Notes under the pieces: generated by a model
Told to the model about the DNA's origin: nothing
What the model saw: only the letters and a program-made list of their open reading frames with translations
Databases searched by the model: none
Translations under genes and position numbers: made by a program
DNA from: Planctomycetaceae bacterium
GTDB taxonomy: Bacteria > Planctomycetota > Planctomycetia > Pirellulales > Thermoguttaceae
Assembly: GCA_003509805.1 (NCBI GenBank)
Contig: DOMV01000432.1
Location: 434 to 6,035, forward strand
Reading direction: 5' to 3'
Length of the DNA: 5,602 nucleotides
In this document: positions 1 through 5,501 of the stretch, in pieces
Layout: each line of letters begins with the position of its first letter
How positions within the stretch are numbered: the stretch's first letter is position 1

Positions 1-21
1 ACCAACTGAGCTACAACCACC
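1..21 (-). tRNA. 5' end of a tRNA, probably tRNA-His (truncated by window edge)
   Basis: Read on the minus strand, positions 21 to 1 give GGTGGTTG, then TA, then GCTCAGTTGGT. This matches a tRNA 5' half: acceptor strand GTGGTTG (20-14), T8 and A9 (13-12), then the D-stem GCTC and a D-loop starting AGTTGGT. The extra G before the acceptor strand (position 21) fits the G-1 typical of tRNA-His, and the acceptor resembles histidine tRNAs of other bacteria. The anticodon lies outside the window, so the His identity is an inference. The gene is transcribed leftward, away from the barrel gene. Confidence 0.78.
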
Positions 22-52
22 ATAAATTTCCGATATACCGCAAACGCCGGAA

Positions 53-70
53 ATTGTTCCCGCGAACAAT
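53..70. repeat. Perfect 7-bp inverted repeat upstream of the tRNA
   Basis: ATTGTTC (53-59) and GAACAAT (64-70) are exact reverse complements around a 4-base centre CCGC. It sits about 32 bases upstream of the tRNA 5' end and overlaps the 28-nt repeated element at 58-85. It could be a protein-binding dyad or a cruciform. Its position would suit a binding site near the tRNA promoter, but no function is shown. Confidence 0.5.
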
Positions 71-85
71 CGCCTGCCGCTCGAA
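58..85 (+). repeat. Dispersed 28-nt element, copy 1
   Basis: This 28-base stretch matches the reverse complement of 3471-3498 at 26 of 28 positions. The first 17 bases (TCCCGCGAACAATCGCC) are identical. The two differences are T/C transitions at 75 and 81. A match of this length between two intergenic regions of one 5.6-kb window is far beyond chance. It may be one member of a genome-wide repeat family or a shared regulatory site. Confidence 0.75.
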
Positions 86-256
86 TGATTCGCGCAAATA
101 CTTACATCAACAAAAGTTGTGGCAAGCGCGTGCGGCAGGCAGACGTGGCCAAACAACCAATTTCACCGCGTTTCCAGTATAACTTCCCGGGCGAACGCCT
201 CTTTTATACCAGAGCATTGCCAAAAATGCAACCGGGGGGCTGGCATATCGCCACCA

Positions 257-298
257 GGTTTTCCGGCGGGTTTTCCGGTCAAGTCGGCTTCCGGAAAA
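257..298 (+). repeat. Direct repeat with one complementary arm (alternative hairpins)
   Basis: GGTTTTCCGG occurs at 257-266 and again at 269-278, 12 bases apart. CCGGAAAA at 291-298 can pair with TTTTCCGG of either copy. The nearer pairing gives an 8-bp stem with a 12-base loop. No T-run follows, so it is not a classic terminator. If transcribed, it could form two mutually exclusive stems. Confidence 0.4.
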
Positions 299-401
299 AC
301 GGAAATCATGGTTTTAACGGTTGTAGAGTTGCCAAACCGCCGTCGCAAAAGAAGTGATCCGAAGTGGTCCTTTTCCTCTTGATTTTTCCCGGGGAAATTG
401 C

Positions 402-429
402 CGACAACCCCGTTGTCGTGTGATTTTTT
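402..429 (+). terminator. Terminator-like hairpin with T-run ahead of the barrel gene
   Basis: CGACAAC (402-408), loop CCC, GTTGTCG (412-418) form a perfect 7-bp stem with a 3-base loop. Five bases later comes a run of six T (424-429). This is the layout of a Rho-independent terminator on the plus strand, although the stem is short and the T-run is slightly displaced. It ends 69 bases before the barrel start. It could stop an unidentified transcript from the intergenic region or attenuate the barrel leader. Confidence 0.4.
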
Positions 430-482
430 CTCATGCCGCGATGTTCCCGGTTGTTTTTGTCTTCAAATTTACTGTTTTTGAT

Positions 483-487
483 AAGGA
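483..487 (+). promoter_or_regulatory. Ribosome-binding site that sets the barrel gene start
   Basis: AAGGA lies 11 bases before the ATG at 499, slightly long but acceptable. The longer in-frame start at 433 has no purine-rich site in front and follows a T-run. Starting there would also put 22 residues before an otherwise textbook signal peptide. The start at 499 is therefore preferred. Confidence 0.65.
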
Positions 488-498
488 AAAACGCCCCC

Positions 499-1785
499 AT
501 GACGATTTCTTTTTCCCGTCGGTTCCTTCGCTTTCTTTTTCTTTTCGCTTGCGCCGGTGCAACTCAAGCCGTTTTAGCGCAAGGGGTTATGCTCCGCGGA
601 ATCGGTGCGGTCAACGAATCGATGGGGGGCGCTTCGATTGCCGCGCCTCTCGATTCGGCCGGGGCGATTTATCAGAACCCCGCTTCGATCGCCGCGCTGA
701 AGGACAACGAGATGTCGCTCGGGCTTGGCATCATCATTCCCCATTCCCAAGTTGCGTCGCAAATCGACGGATTCGCTCCGACGTACGGCAAGGCGTTCAC
801 GCAGGCGGGGGAACTTCCCTGCCCGACGATGTCGACGGTGTTTCGGAGCAAGGAAAAATCGCGATTCACCTTCGGCGTCGCGATCGCGGGTGTCGGCGGG
901 GCGGCCGCCCTGTACGACGCCCCCCACCGGGACGGGCAGACGGGATTGCCGACCAATCCGGTGCTCGGGGGGTTGGCGAAAGCCTCGAACGTCCAGGTTT
1001 TCGAGATCATGCCGACCGTGGCCTATAACGTGACGGAAAAACTGGCCGTCGGTTTTACGCCGGTCATCGGGCTCGCCTCGCTCTCGCTCAACCCGATGCC
1101 GTTCAACCAGCATTTCCAGAATCCGATGCACAACTACGGGACCCGGTACACCTGGGCCGGCGGGTTCAATCTCGGGGCATACTATGATTTCAAAAATCAT
1201 TGGCGGACCGGTTTCACGTTCAAGAGCCCACTCTGGGCCGATGCGCTCCATTTCACCGGAACCGATACGGCGGGGAACCCGATCTCGACCGACTTCCAGT
1301 TCAATTTGCCGATGATTCTCGGATGGGGGATTTCCTACGACGGTATCAAGAAGACGGTCGTCGCGCTCGATGTCCGCTATTTCGATTACGCGAACACCGA
1401 CGGTTTCCGCGACACGCTCGACGCCGGCGGGAACATCGTCGGCCTCGGTTGGAAGAGCGTCCTGTCCGTCGCGGTCGGCGTCGAACGGACGTTGACGGAC
1501 CGGATCAAAATCCGCGCCGGTTATTGTTGGAACGAGAACCCGATCCCGGACGCGCATCAATACATGAACGTGAGCGCCCCGCTTTTCATGCAAAACGTCG
1601 TTTCTCTCGGCGCCACGTATTCGTTCATGAAGGATTTCGACGTCATGTTCGCCTGGTCGCACGCTTTCCAGACGGATGCGACGGGCACGTTCGGCGTCAA
1701 CATGGGGGGAACGGCCTTGACGGGAACGGTAACGAACAGCGTGAGCGCCGACACCCTGCTGGTCGGCCTGACCAAGCGGTTTTAG
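499..1785 (+). CDS. Outer membrane protein transport protein, OMPP1/FadL/TodX family
   Basis: The 428-residue product is predicted to be a secreted outer-membrane beta-barrel. Residues 1-27 form a signal peptide: a basic start with RR at 7-8 and RFLR, a hydrophobic core FLFLFACAG, and a likely cut after VLA before Q28. The mature N-terminus carries the family hallmark: GIGAVNESMGGASIAAP at 34-50, then NPA at 60-62, the motif conserved in the FadL N-terminal hatch. The rest alternates polar and aromatic or hydrophobic residues as in transmembrane strands, and the protein ends in KRF, a terminal phenylalanine typical of BAM-assembled barrels. Length is normal for the family (about 400-450). Known members take up long-chain fatty acids or aromatic hydrocarbons by lateral diffusion; the substrate here is unknown. 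It is a single gene, convergent with the export operon, so probably not functionally linked to it. Family assignment is strong, substrate is not. Confidence 0.9.
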   Translation: MTISFSRRFLRFLFLFACAGATQAVLAQGVMLRGIGAVNESMGGASIAAPLDSAGAIYQNPASIAALKDNEMSLGLGIIIPHSQVASQIDGFAPTYGKAFTQAGELPCPTMSTVFRSKEKSRFTFGVAIAGVGGAAALYDAPHRDGQTGLPTNPVLGGLAKASNVQVFEIMPTVAYNVTEKLAVGFTPVIGLASLSLNPMPFNQHFQNPMHNYGTRYTWAGGFNLGAYYDFKNHWRTGFTFKSPLWADALHFTGTDTAGNPISTDFQFNLPMILGWGISYDGIKKTVVALDVRYFDYANTDGFRDTLDAGGNIVGLGWKSVLSVAVGVERTLTDRIKIRAGYCWNENPIPDAHQYMNVSAPLFMQNVVSLGATYSFMKDFDVMFAWSHAFQTDATGTFGVNMGGTALTGTVTNSVSADTLLVGLTKRF

Positions 1786-1883
1786 TGCAGGGCCTTCCAC
1801 TTCACTTATGCGGCAAACGTTCGATGTGGAAGCCGGGAGCGTAACAACGTGAAGCGACCGGTATTTACACAAGCGTTCTCCCG
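1786..1883. terminator. Convergent junction with two possible stem-loops
   Basis: This 98-base gap lies between the stops of two convergent genes, so transcripts from both sides should end here. GGCCTTCCAC (1791-1800) can pair with GTGGAAGCC (1826-1834) with one bulge and a 25-base loop. CGGGAG (1834-1839) can pair with CTCCCG (1878-1883) around a 38-base loop. Neither is followed by a clear T-run on either strand, so these are weak candidates. Termination may be Rho-dependent or occur inside the opposing gene. Confidence 0.3.
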
Positions 1884-3365
1884 TCACTGCGCTACGCTTC
1901 GTTCCGGGCTTTTATTGTTGCGGTCCCGACTTGAGAGCAGTTCTTCGTAAAGGCGGAGATACGCGGCGATCATCTTCTCTTCGGTAAAACGTTCCAAAAC
2001 GGTCCGGCGCGCGGCTGTTCCCATCCCGTCACGGTCATTGTCGCGACGAAGGAGTCGCATGACGCCGTTGTGGAGATCGTCGAGCGAGCCGTATTCGGCC
2101 AGGTAGCCGGTTTTGCCATGTTCCACGAGTTCCGGAATGCCGCCCGTCCGAAAGGAAACGACGGGCGTTCCGCACGCCATCGACTCCAAGACGCCGAGGG
2201 GACAATTGTCCGCCAGGCTCGGATAAACGAACAGGTCGGAAAGCGCGTAATACTTCGCCATGGTTTCCCTGGAATGCACGTACGGCAGGGATCGTTCCCG
2301 GCAGGAACGGCATTCCCTTCCGCCGCCGAGGGAAATGAAAAAGAGTCCCGGTTCGTTTTCAAGGCGTTTCCGCAAGGGCGAGAAATACCGCATTCCTCCT
2401 TTCCACATGTTGCTTTTTCCACCGGCGGCGCTGAAAAGCAGGACCGTCGCCCCTTCGGGCACGCCGAGTTCCCGGCGAAGTTCCCGTTTGTCGCGGGGTC
2501 GAAACAGGCGCGGATCGACTCCGTTGTAAATGAGGCGGATATCCTGGGAACCGAGAATGCCTTCCCGGGCGATTTGCATCAACCAACGGGAGGGAACCGC
2601 GACGGTCAACCGACATGCTTCGTAAAGGCGTTTTTTGTCGGCGTGCACGAAATCCGTGGCGTCGTAAAAGACGGGCGGGGCGGATTCCAGGCGTGGGCAC
2701 CGGCCGCAACCCTCCCGCCAGCGTTCGCAATCGCGGGAATGCGCGCAATGGCCCGTGAGCGCATGCATGTCATGCAACGTCCAGATCGTCGGCTTGCGGG
2801 CACTCAGGAGGGGAAGGGCGAAGGGCGAAAACCAGCCGCCGTGGAGATTGTGCAAATGCAGCAGGTCGGCTTTTTGAAACGGTTCTTCTTCGGGCAATCG
2901 AAAGGGTCCCATGCGAAAATAATCCTGCCAACCGAGGACGGTTTCCGCGCATCGCAGGCGGGCGCGATCGAAGCGGTTCGACGGCGATACCGGTAAAAGC
3001 CGTGCGTTTTCCGCTGTTTCAAGAACGGTTCGATCGGCATGACCGACCATCAACGGCGTATTCCAACCGTGTGCAAACGCCCCGCGACGGACGGTTTCCA
3101 TGACGGCGGCGGCGCCTCCGCGACCGACTGTCGTATTGAGCGTCAACACGCATGGAGGCGGATTGCCGGAACGATGCCGGGGCGTTTCTCCCGTGGCAAC
3201 ACCGTTGACGACGACACCGTTGACGACGCGCGAAAGCGAACCGGAATACACCTGTTTTGCCCGGGGAACGCAGGTCCAGCCGACGAGGATTCGAAAACAG
3301 GATATCAGCCGCCGTACCGTACGAAAACCGAGCCGTCCGTAAAGGCTTTTGAGCAGTGACCGCAT
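1884..3365 (-). CDS. Glycosyltransferase, GT4-like (group 1, GT-B fold)
   Basis: The 493-residue cytoplasmic enzyme is predicted to transfer a sugar from a nucleotide-sugar donor to a growing surface glycan. The N-terminal acceptor domain begins near residue 72 (VLTLNTTVGRGGAA). It contains LLHLHNLHGGWFS at 168-180 and WTLHDMHALTGHC at 195-207, followed by a cysteine-rich stretch with C207, C213, C220 and C223, a pattern I recall from WcaC-like enzymes. The donor domain shows YNGVD at 280-284, the loop LLFSAAGGKSNMWKGG at 309-324, and the EX7E-type motif as D386 to E394 in ADNCPLGVLESMACGTPVV, a D-for-E variant common in this subfamily. Residues 1-70 precede the fold and match nothing I know. 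An in-frame TGA nine codons before the ATG limits upstream extension. GGAG lies 14 bases before the ATG, so the start is only moderately supported. It is the last gene of the export operon. Sugar and linkage are unknown. Confidence 0.92.
   Translation of the reverse strand: MRSLLKSLYGRLGFRTVRRLISCFRILVGWTCVPRAKQVYSGSLSRVVNGVVVNGVATGETPRHRSGNPPPCVLTLNTTVGRGGAAAVMETVRRGAFAHGWNTPLMVGHADRTVLETAENARLLPVSPSNRFDRARLRCAETVLGWQDYFRMGPFRLPEEEPFQKADLLHLHNLHGGWFSPFALPLLSARKPTIWTLHDMHALTGHCAHSRDCERWREGCGRCPRLESAPPVFYDATDFVHADKKRLYEACRLTVAVPSRWLMQIAREGILGSQDIRLIYNGVDPRLFRPRDKRELRRELGVPEGATVLLFSAAGGKSNMWKGGMRYFSPLRKRLENEPGLFFISLGGGRECRSCRERSLPYVHSRETMAKYYALSDLFVYPSLADNCPLGVLESMACGTPVVSFRTGGIPELVEHGKTGYLAEYGSLDDLHNGVMRLLRRDNDRDGMGTAARRTVLERFTEEKMIAAYLRLYEELLSSRDRNNKSPERSVAQ
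3199..3228 (-). repeat. Perfect 15-bp tandem duplication inside the glycosyltransferase
   Basis: The unit ACACCGTTGACGACG (plus-strand reading) occurs twice back to back at 3199-3213 and 3214-3228 without mismatch. On the coding strand it gives VVNGV twice (about residues 47-56), within the N-terminal extension before the catalytic fold. The length is a multiple of three, so the frame is kept. It looks like replication slippage in a tolerant region. Confidence 0.85.
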
Positions 3366-3440
3366 GATCGACGGTGGGTCTCCGGAGCTTTGTCAAACTT
3401 CCATTTCGGGATCGGAGCCGCATCCGTCAGCCATCCGGGA

Positions 3441-3455
3441 ATATACCGGAAACGC
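3441..3455 (-). promoter_or_regulatory. Possible -10 region upstream of the glycosyltransferase
   Basis: Read on the minus strand, the box contains TATATT, five of six bases of the -10 consensus, at 3444-3439 with flank GCGTTTCCGG. The same 15 bases with one change lie upstream of the tRNA at 33-47, also read on the minus strand. The -35 is poor (GTCCGT-like at 17 bases), so this is a weak promoter or an activator-dependent one, or not a promoter at all. Confidence 0.3.
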
Positions 3456-3470
3456 GATGAAAACGGACCG

Positions 3471-3498
3471 TTCGGGCGGCGGGCGATTGTTCGCGGGA
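3471..3498 (-). repeat. Dispersed 28-nt element, copy 2
   Basis: The reverse complement matches 58-85 at 26 of 28 bases, with an unbroken 17-base core. This copy lies between the ATPase and glycosyltransferase genes. Relative to the shared promoter-like box (33-47 and 3441-3455) the element is inverted in this copy compared with the first, which argues against simple duplication of one whole block. Confidence 0.75.
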
Positions 3499-3548
3499 GG
3501 ATTGTTTTGCCGTTCGAAGTCTATCATTCCTTTGATGATCCCGGGTTT

Positions 3549-4430
3549 TCAACCAGTGGCTCTCAGCGGCGCGTTCGTACCGACGGTTATGTCGGACGTC
3601 GCACCGAGTGTCGTGCCGGAGCCGTGCCGCAGGTAGTTTTCCACGACCTCGCCGATGGGGCCGTCCTGGATCAGCCTTCCTTGTTTCATGAGAATCCCCC
3701 GGTGGCAGAGTTCTTTGATCAACTTCATCGAATGGCTGATCACCAGGACGGTCCGCCCCTGCTCGCAGACGATTTCACGGATTTTCGCGGACGCTTTTTC
3801 CCTGAAGAACACATCCCCTGCCGAGAGCGCTTCATCCAGGATGACGGTTTCGGCCACGAAATGCACGGCTGCGGAAAACGCCAACCGGGACCGCATCCCG
3901 GAAGAATAGCGTTTAATCGGCGTATCGACGAATTGTTCCACCTCGGCGAAGGCGATGATGTCGTCGAACCGGCGCGCGATTTCCCGGCGTTTCATCCCGA
4001 TGATCGTACCGTTGAGGAAAACGTTGTCGCGTGCCGTCAATTCGCCGTTGAATCCCGTCCCGAGCCCGAGGAGCGCGGAAATTTCCCCGCGAATTTTCAC
4101 GCTGCCGCGGCTTGGATAGACGATTTCCGACAGGATTTTCACCAAGGTCGTTTTTCCGGCCCCGTTTTTTCCGAGGATCCCGACGGCTTCACCGCGCCGT
4201 ATGTCGAAGGAAACGTCGTCCAGCGCGAGGATCGTTTCCGGAGGATTTCGAACACCCTCGCTCTTGGGCGTCGCATCCGACCGGGAGTTGGATAAGCGGG
4301 AGTTGGGATCGGGAACCCCTCGCCAGCGTGCCCAGAGCGACTGGAAATCGCGGACCAGCGTTCCGTGGTTGACGACGCCCAGCTGGTATTCCTTGCTGAT
4401 TCCTTCCACTCGAATAACCGTATCGCTCAT
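3549..4430 (-). CDS. wzt: ABC-2 polysaccharide/teichoic acid export ATPase (Wzt/TagH type)
   Basis: This 293-residue cytoplasmic ATPase powers the permease encoded just upstream, moving a finished or nearly finished glycan across the inner membrane. Nucleotide-binding motifs are complete: Walker A GKNGAGKT at 87-94, the family segment SALLGLGTGFNGELTARDN at 118-136, signature YSSGM at 175-179, Walker B VILDE at 196-200 with E200 as catalytic base, D-loop SAGD at 203-206, and switch histidine H233 in VISHS. A linker at about 36-67 is polar and carries a small NSR repeat. The protein stops soon after the nucleotide-binding domain, so it lacks the C-terminal carbohydrate-binding domain of long Wzt proteins and resembles KpsT, TagH or short Wzt. 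The ATG at 4430 has AGGA five bases upstream. It starts 71 bases after the permease stop. The substrate (O-antigen, capsule or other polymer) cannot be told. Confidence 0.92.
   Translation of the reverse strand: MSDTVIRVEGISKEYQLGVVNHGTLVRDFQSLWARWRGVPDPNSRLSNSRSDATPKSEGVRNPPETILALDDVSFDIRRGEAVGILGKNGAGKTTLVKILSEIVYPSRGSVKIRGEISALLGLGTGFNGELTARDNVFLNGTIIGMKRREIARRFDDIIAFAEVEQFVDTPIKRYSSGMRSRLAFSAAVHFVAETVILDEALSAGDVFFREKASAKIREIVCEQGRTVLVISHSMKLIKELCHRGILMKQGRLIQDGPIGEVVENYLRHGSGTTLGATSDITVGTNAPLRATG
4282..4306 (-). repeat. 15-bp spaced direct repeat in the ATPase linker
   Basis: CGGGAGTTGG (plus-strand reading) occurs at 4282-4291 and 4297-4306, a period of 15 bases. In the protein it produces NSRLS followed by NSRSD, around residues 43-52, in a polar linker that varies in this family. 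Like the duplication in the glycosyltransferase, it preserves the reading frame. Confidence 0.75.
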
Positions 4431-4452
4431 CTTGTTCCTGCCGCATCTTCAT

Positions 4453-4493
4453 CGGGTTTGCAGTATCCTCGGGTTTTCCGTATCCGTCGGGTT
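4453..4493. repeat. Imperfect 17-bp tandem repeat between permease and ATPase
   Basis: The pattern CGGGTTT, three bases, GTATCC starts at 4453 and again at 4470, and a third CGGGTT begins at 4488. The first two units differ mainly in the three variable bases. The block fills most of the 71-base gap between the permease stop and the ATPase start and lies in the transcribed spacer. It may come from slippage or affect mRNA folding near the ATPase start. I see no terminator in it. Confidence 0.6.
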
Positions 4494-4501
4494 CCGGCGT
4501 C

Positions 4502-5374
4502 TCAAACGGTGTCCTGGCTTGTCAACGATGCCCGGGAATACGCGATCAAGCCGCTCAACAACAGGATGGCCGTCATTCCCAGCCCCGTGAAAACCTGGGG
4601 GAGGGAAATCGTTCCGCTTCCCAGCGTCGCATGGCGGAAGATTTCCACGGCGGGAACGACGGGATTCCAGTCGAAGTAGCATCGATAGTTTTCCGGGACC
4701 GCCGACATGGGAATCACCACGGCGGACAGGTATCTCCAGAGTCGCATAATCATCGGCATCGTCAGGGTCAGGTCGCGATATTTGCTTGTCAGGGCGGCCA
4801 TGATGAGCCCGCACCCGGTCGCAAGGGCGGCGGCGTAAAGAATGACGAACGGCAGCAGCAGGAGCGTCCATTGCGGCGCAACAGGGCTTCCGTACAGGAC
4901 ATAAACCAAGTAGCAGACCGCCAGAAACGCGAGTTGGAAGGAAAATTTGATGAGCGCGCTGATCGACCAGGCGATCGGCATGACCAGCCGTGGAAAGTAG
5001 ACCTGCCCGAAAATCGACGCATTGCTGGAAAAAGTGTTTGCGACATTTGAAAAGACGCCGATGAAGTAAAACCAGAACGTCAATCCGCTCAGGAAAAACA
5101 GCACCGGGGGAATGCCGTCCGTCGAAACCCGGGCAATGACGGAGAAAATCAAGACATAGGTGACGCAAAGCAGGATCGGCTGCAACATCCACCAGATCGG
5201 CCCCAGGATCGTCTGGCGACAGGAGATTACGAAGTCCCGGTAAACCAGGAGGACTATAAGGTCTCGGTAATGCCAGAGTTCACGGGGACGGACATTCAGG
5301 AGGCCGATGTCGGGGGCGACGACCTTGGTCCATGTTATATCTTCTTTTGGTGCAACAACGTGTAGTTGACTCAC
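4502..5374 (-). CDS. wzm: ABC-2 polysaccharide/polyol phosphate export permease (Wzm/TagG type)
   Basis: The 290-residue inner-membrane protein forms the channel half of the exporter with the ATPase. After a cytoplasmic N-terminus comes the family's interface helix region, LLNVRPRELWHYRDLIVLLV at 25-44, then YRDFVISCRQTILGPIWWML at 45-64, leading into the first membrane span. About six hydrophobic spans are visible, near 62-82, 90-113, 133-160, 170-195, 205-224 and 260-280. The segment KYRDLTLTMPMIMRLWRYLS at 198-217 and NPVVPAVEIFRHATLG at 237-252 are typical of the TagG/Wzm group. The start is GTG at 5374: GGAAGG sits eight bases upstream and the length is normal for the family. A longer in-frame version beginning TTG at 5482 would overlap the -10 of a good promoter and add 36 atypical residues. 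It is the first gene of the operon. Confidence 0.91.
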   Translation of the reverse strand: MSQLHVVAPKEDITWTKVVAPDIGLLNVRPRELWHYRDLIVLLVYRDFVISCRQTILGPIWWMLQPILLCVTYVLIFSVIARVSTDGIPPVLFFLSGLTFWFYFIGVFSNVANTFSSNASIFGQVYFPRLVMPIAWSISALIKFSFQLAFLAVCYLVYVLYGSPVAPQWTLLLLPFVILYAAALATGCGLIMAALTSKYRDLTLTMPMIMRLWRYLSAVVIPMSAVPENYRCYFDWNPVVPAVEIFRHATLGSGTISLPQVFTGLGMTAILLLSGLIAYSRASLTSQDTV

Positions 5375-5382
5375 TTTTATGG

Positions 5383-5388
5383 CCTTCC
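5383..5388 (-). promoter_or_regulatory. Ribosome-binding site deciding the permease start
   Basis: On the minus strand GGAAGG is followed after eight bases (CCATAAAA) by GTG at 5374. This is the strongest ribosome site near any candidate start of the permease and fixes the 290-residue form. Neither the TTG at 5482 nor the in-frame ATG at residue 25 of the longer form has a comparable site. Confidence 0.75.
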
Positions 5389-5393
5389 GTTCC

Positions 5394-5438
5394 GGTGATC
5401 CGCCGAACATGACGGACGCGCGAGACACTCCGATCACC
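5394..5438 (-). promoter_or_regulatory. Leader hairpin just upstream of the permease ribosome site
   Basis: On the minus strand GGTGATC (5438-5432) and GATCACC (5400-5394) are perfect 7-base complements around a 31-base loop. The hairpin would lie in the roughly 90-base leader predicted from the upstream promoter and end five bases before GGAAGG. It could modulate translation or mRNA stability. I do not recognise a known riboswitch. Confidence 0.35.
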
Positions 5439-5472
5439 CATGTGTCGGAGATTGTCGCCACGCAGGTGAGGA

Positions 5473-5501
5473 AGTATAGCAAAAGGCAATGTTCCCGACA
5501 A
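5473..5501 (-). promoter_or_regulatory. Sigma70-type promoter of the export operon
   Basis: On the minus strand TTGTCG (5501-5496) is followed by a 17-base spacer and TATACT (5478-5473), with TGC directly before the -10 (an extended -10). Four of six -35 bases and five of six -10 bases match consensus. Transcription would begin near 5466, giving a leader of about 90 bases before the permease GTG. It is the best promoter I can see in the window. Confidence 0.55.

Larger units (their letters stand above)
22..498. other. Long intergenic region with no convincing gene
   Basis: This stretch of nearly 480 bases separates the tRNA from the barrel gene. Short open frames exist, the longest on the plus strand at 85-357, but it has no ribosome-binding site before its ATG, no recognisable domain and unremarkable codon use. 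What I do see is a palindrome at 53-70, a 28-nt element at 58-85 that recurs at 3471-3498, a GGTTTTCCGG direct repeat at 257-266 and 269-278 facing a complementary CCGGAAAA at 291-298, and a hairpin plus T-run at 402-429. A TATACC at 205-210 could be a -10 box but has no good -35. I cannot place a firm promoter for the barrel gene or the tRNA here. Confidence 0.6.
3366..3548. other. Spacer between ATPase and glycosyltransferase genes
   Basis: This 183-base gap inside the operon is long for co-transcribed genes. It holds the second copy of the 28-nt element (3471-3498) and, downstream of it on the minus strand, a box GCGTTTCCGGTATAT (3455-3441) resembling one upstream of the tRNA. The TATATT in this box could be a -10 for the glycosyltransferase, but no good -35 is seen. 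TTGACA occurs on the minus strand at 3396-3391 without a -10 at the right distance. A 44-codon open frame at 3393-3527 (-) has AAGGA directly abutting its ATG, so it is not accepted as a gene. Confidence 0.5.

Noticed and set aside
1..85. tRNA next to a repeated element as an integration (attachment) site
   Set aside because: The repeat lies beyond the 5' end of the tRNA, whereas integrases normally use the 3' end, and no integrase or mobile gene is visible.
85..357. 90-codon frame MIRANTYINK... upstream of the barrel gene
   Set aside because: No ribosome site, no known domain and no coding-like codon pattern. The terminator-like hairpin after it is noted but is not enough.
538..555. Cysteine in the barrel signal peptide (LFAC) as a lipobox
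   Set aside because: Phenylalanine at the -2 position does not fit a lipobox, and a normal signal peptidase I site (VLA before Q) follows.
574..1887. Very long open frame (over 430 codons) antisense to the barrel gene
   Set aside because: The plus-strand frame has a signal peptide, NPA motif and terminal F. The antisense product is arginine-rich with no domain, as expected for a shadow of GC-biased codons.
2070..2996. 308-codon plus-strand frame opposite the glycosyltransferase
   Set aside because: The minus strand carries clear GT-B motifs across this whole stretch; the plus-strand translation has no recognisable domain.
3363..3551. ATPase, spacer and glycosyltransferase share one reading frame, separated only by TGA codons, suggesting TGA recoding or a broken fusion
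   Set aside because: All three export genes end in TGA at family-typical positions, tryptophans inside them are TGG, and the spacer shows no domain. A 60-codon stretch with only one stop is not rare at this base composition.
3390..4295. 301-codon plus-strand frame opposite the ATPase
   Set aside because: The complete Walker A, signature, Walker B and H-loop set lies on the minus strand; the plus translation is a compositional shadow.
5490..5497. TGTTCCCG shared between the operon promoter and the tRNA upstream region (55-62)
   Set aside because: An 8-base match is expected by chance in a window this size, and extending the alignment needs several gaps.
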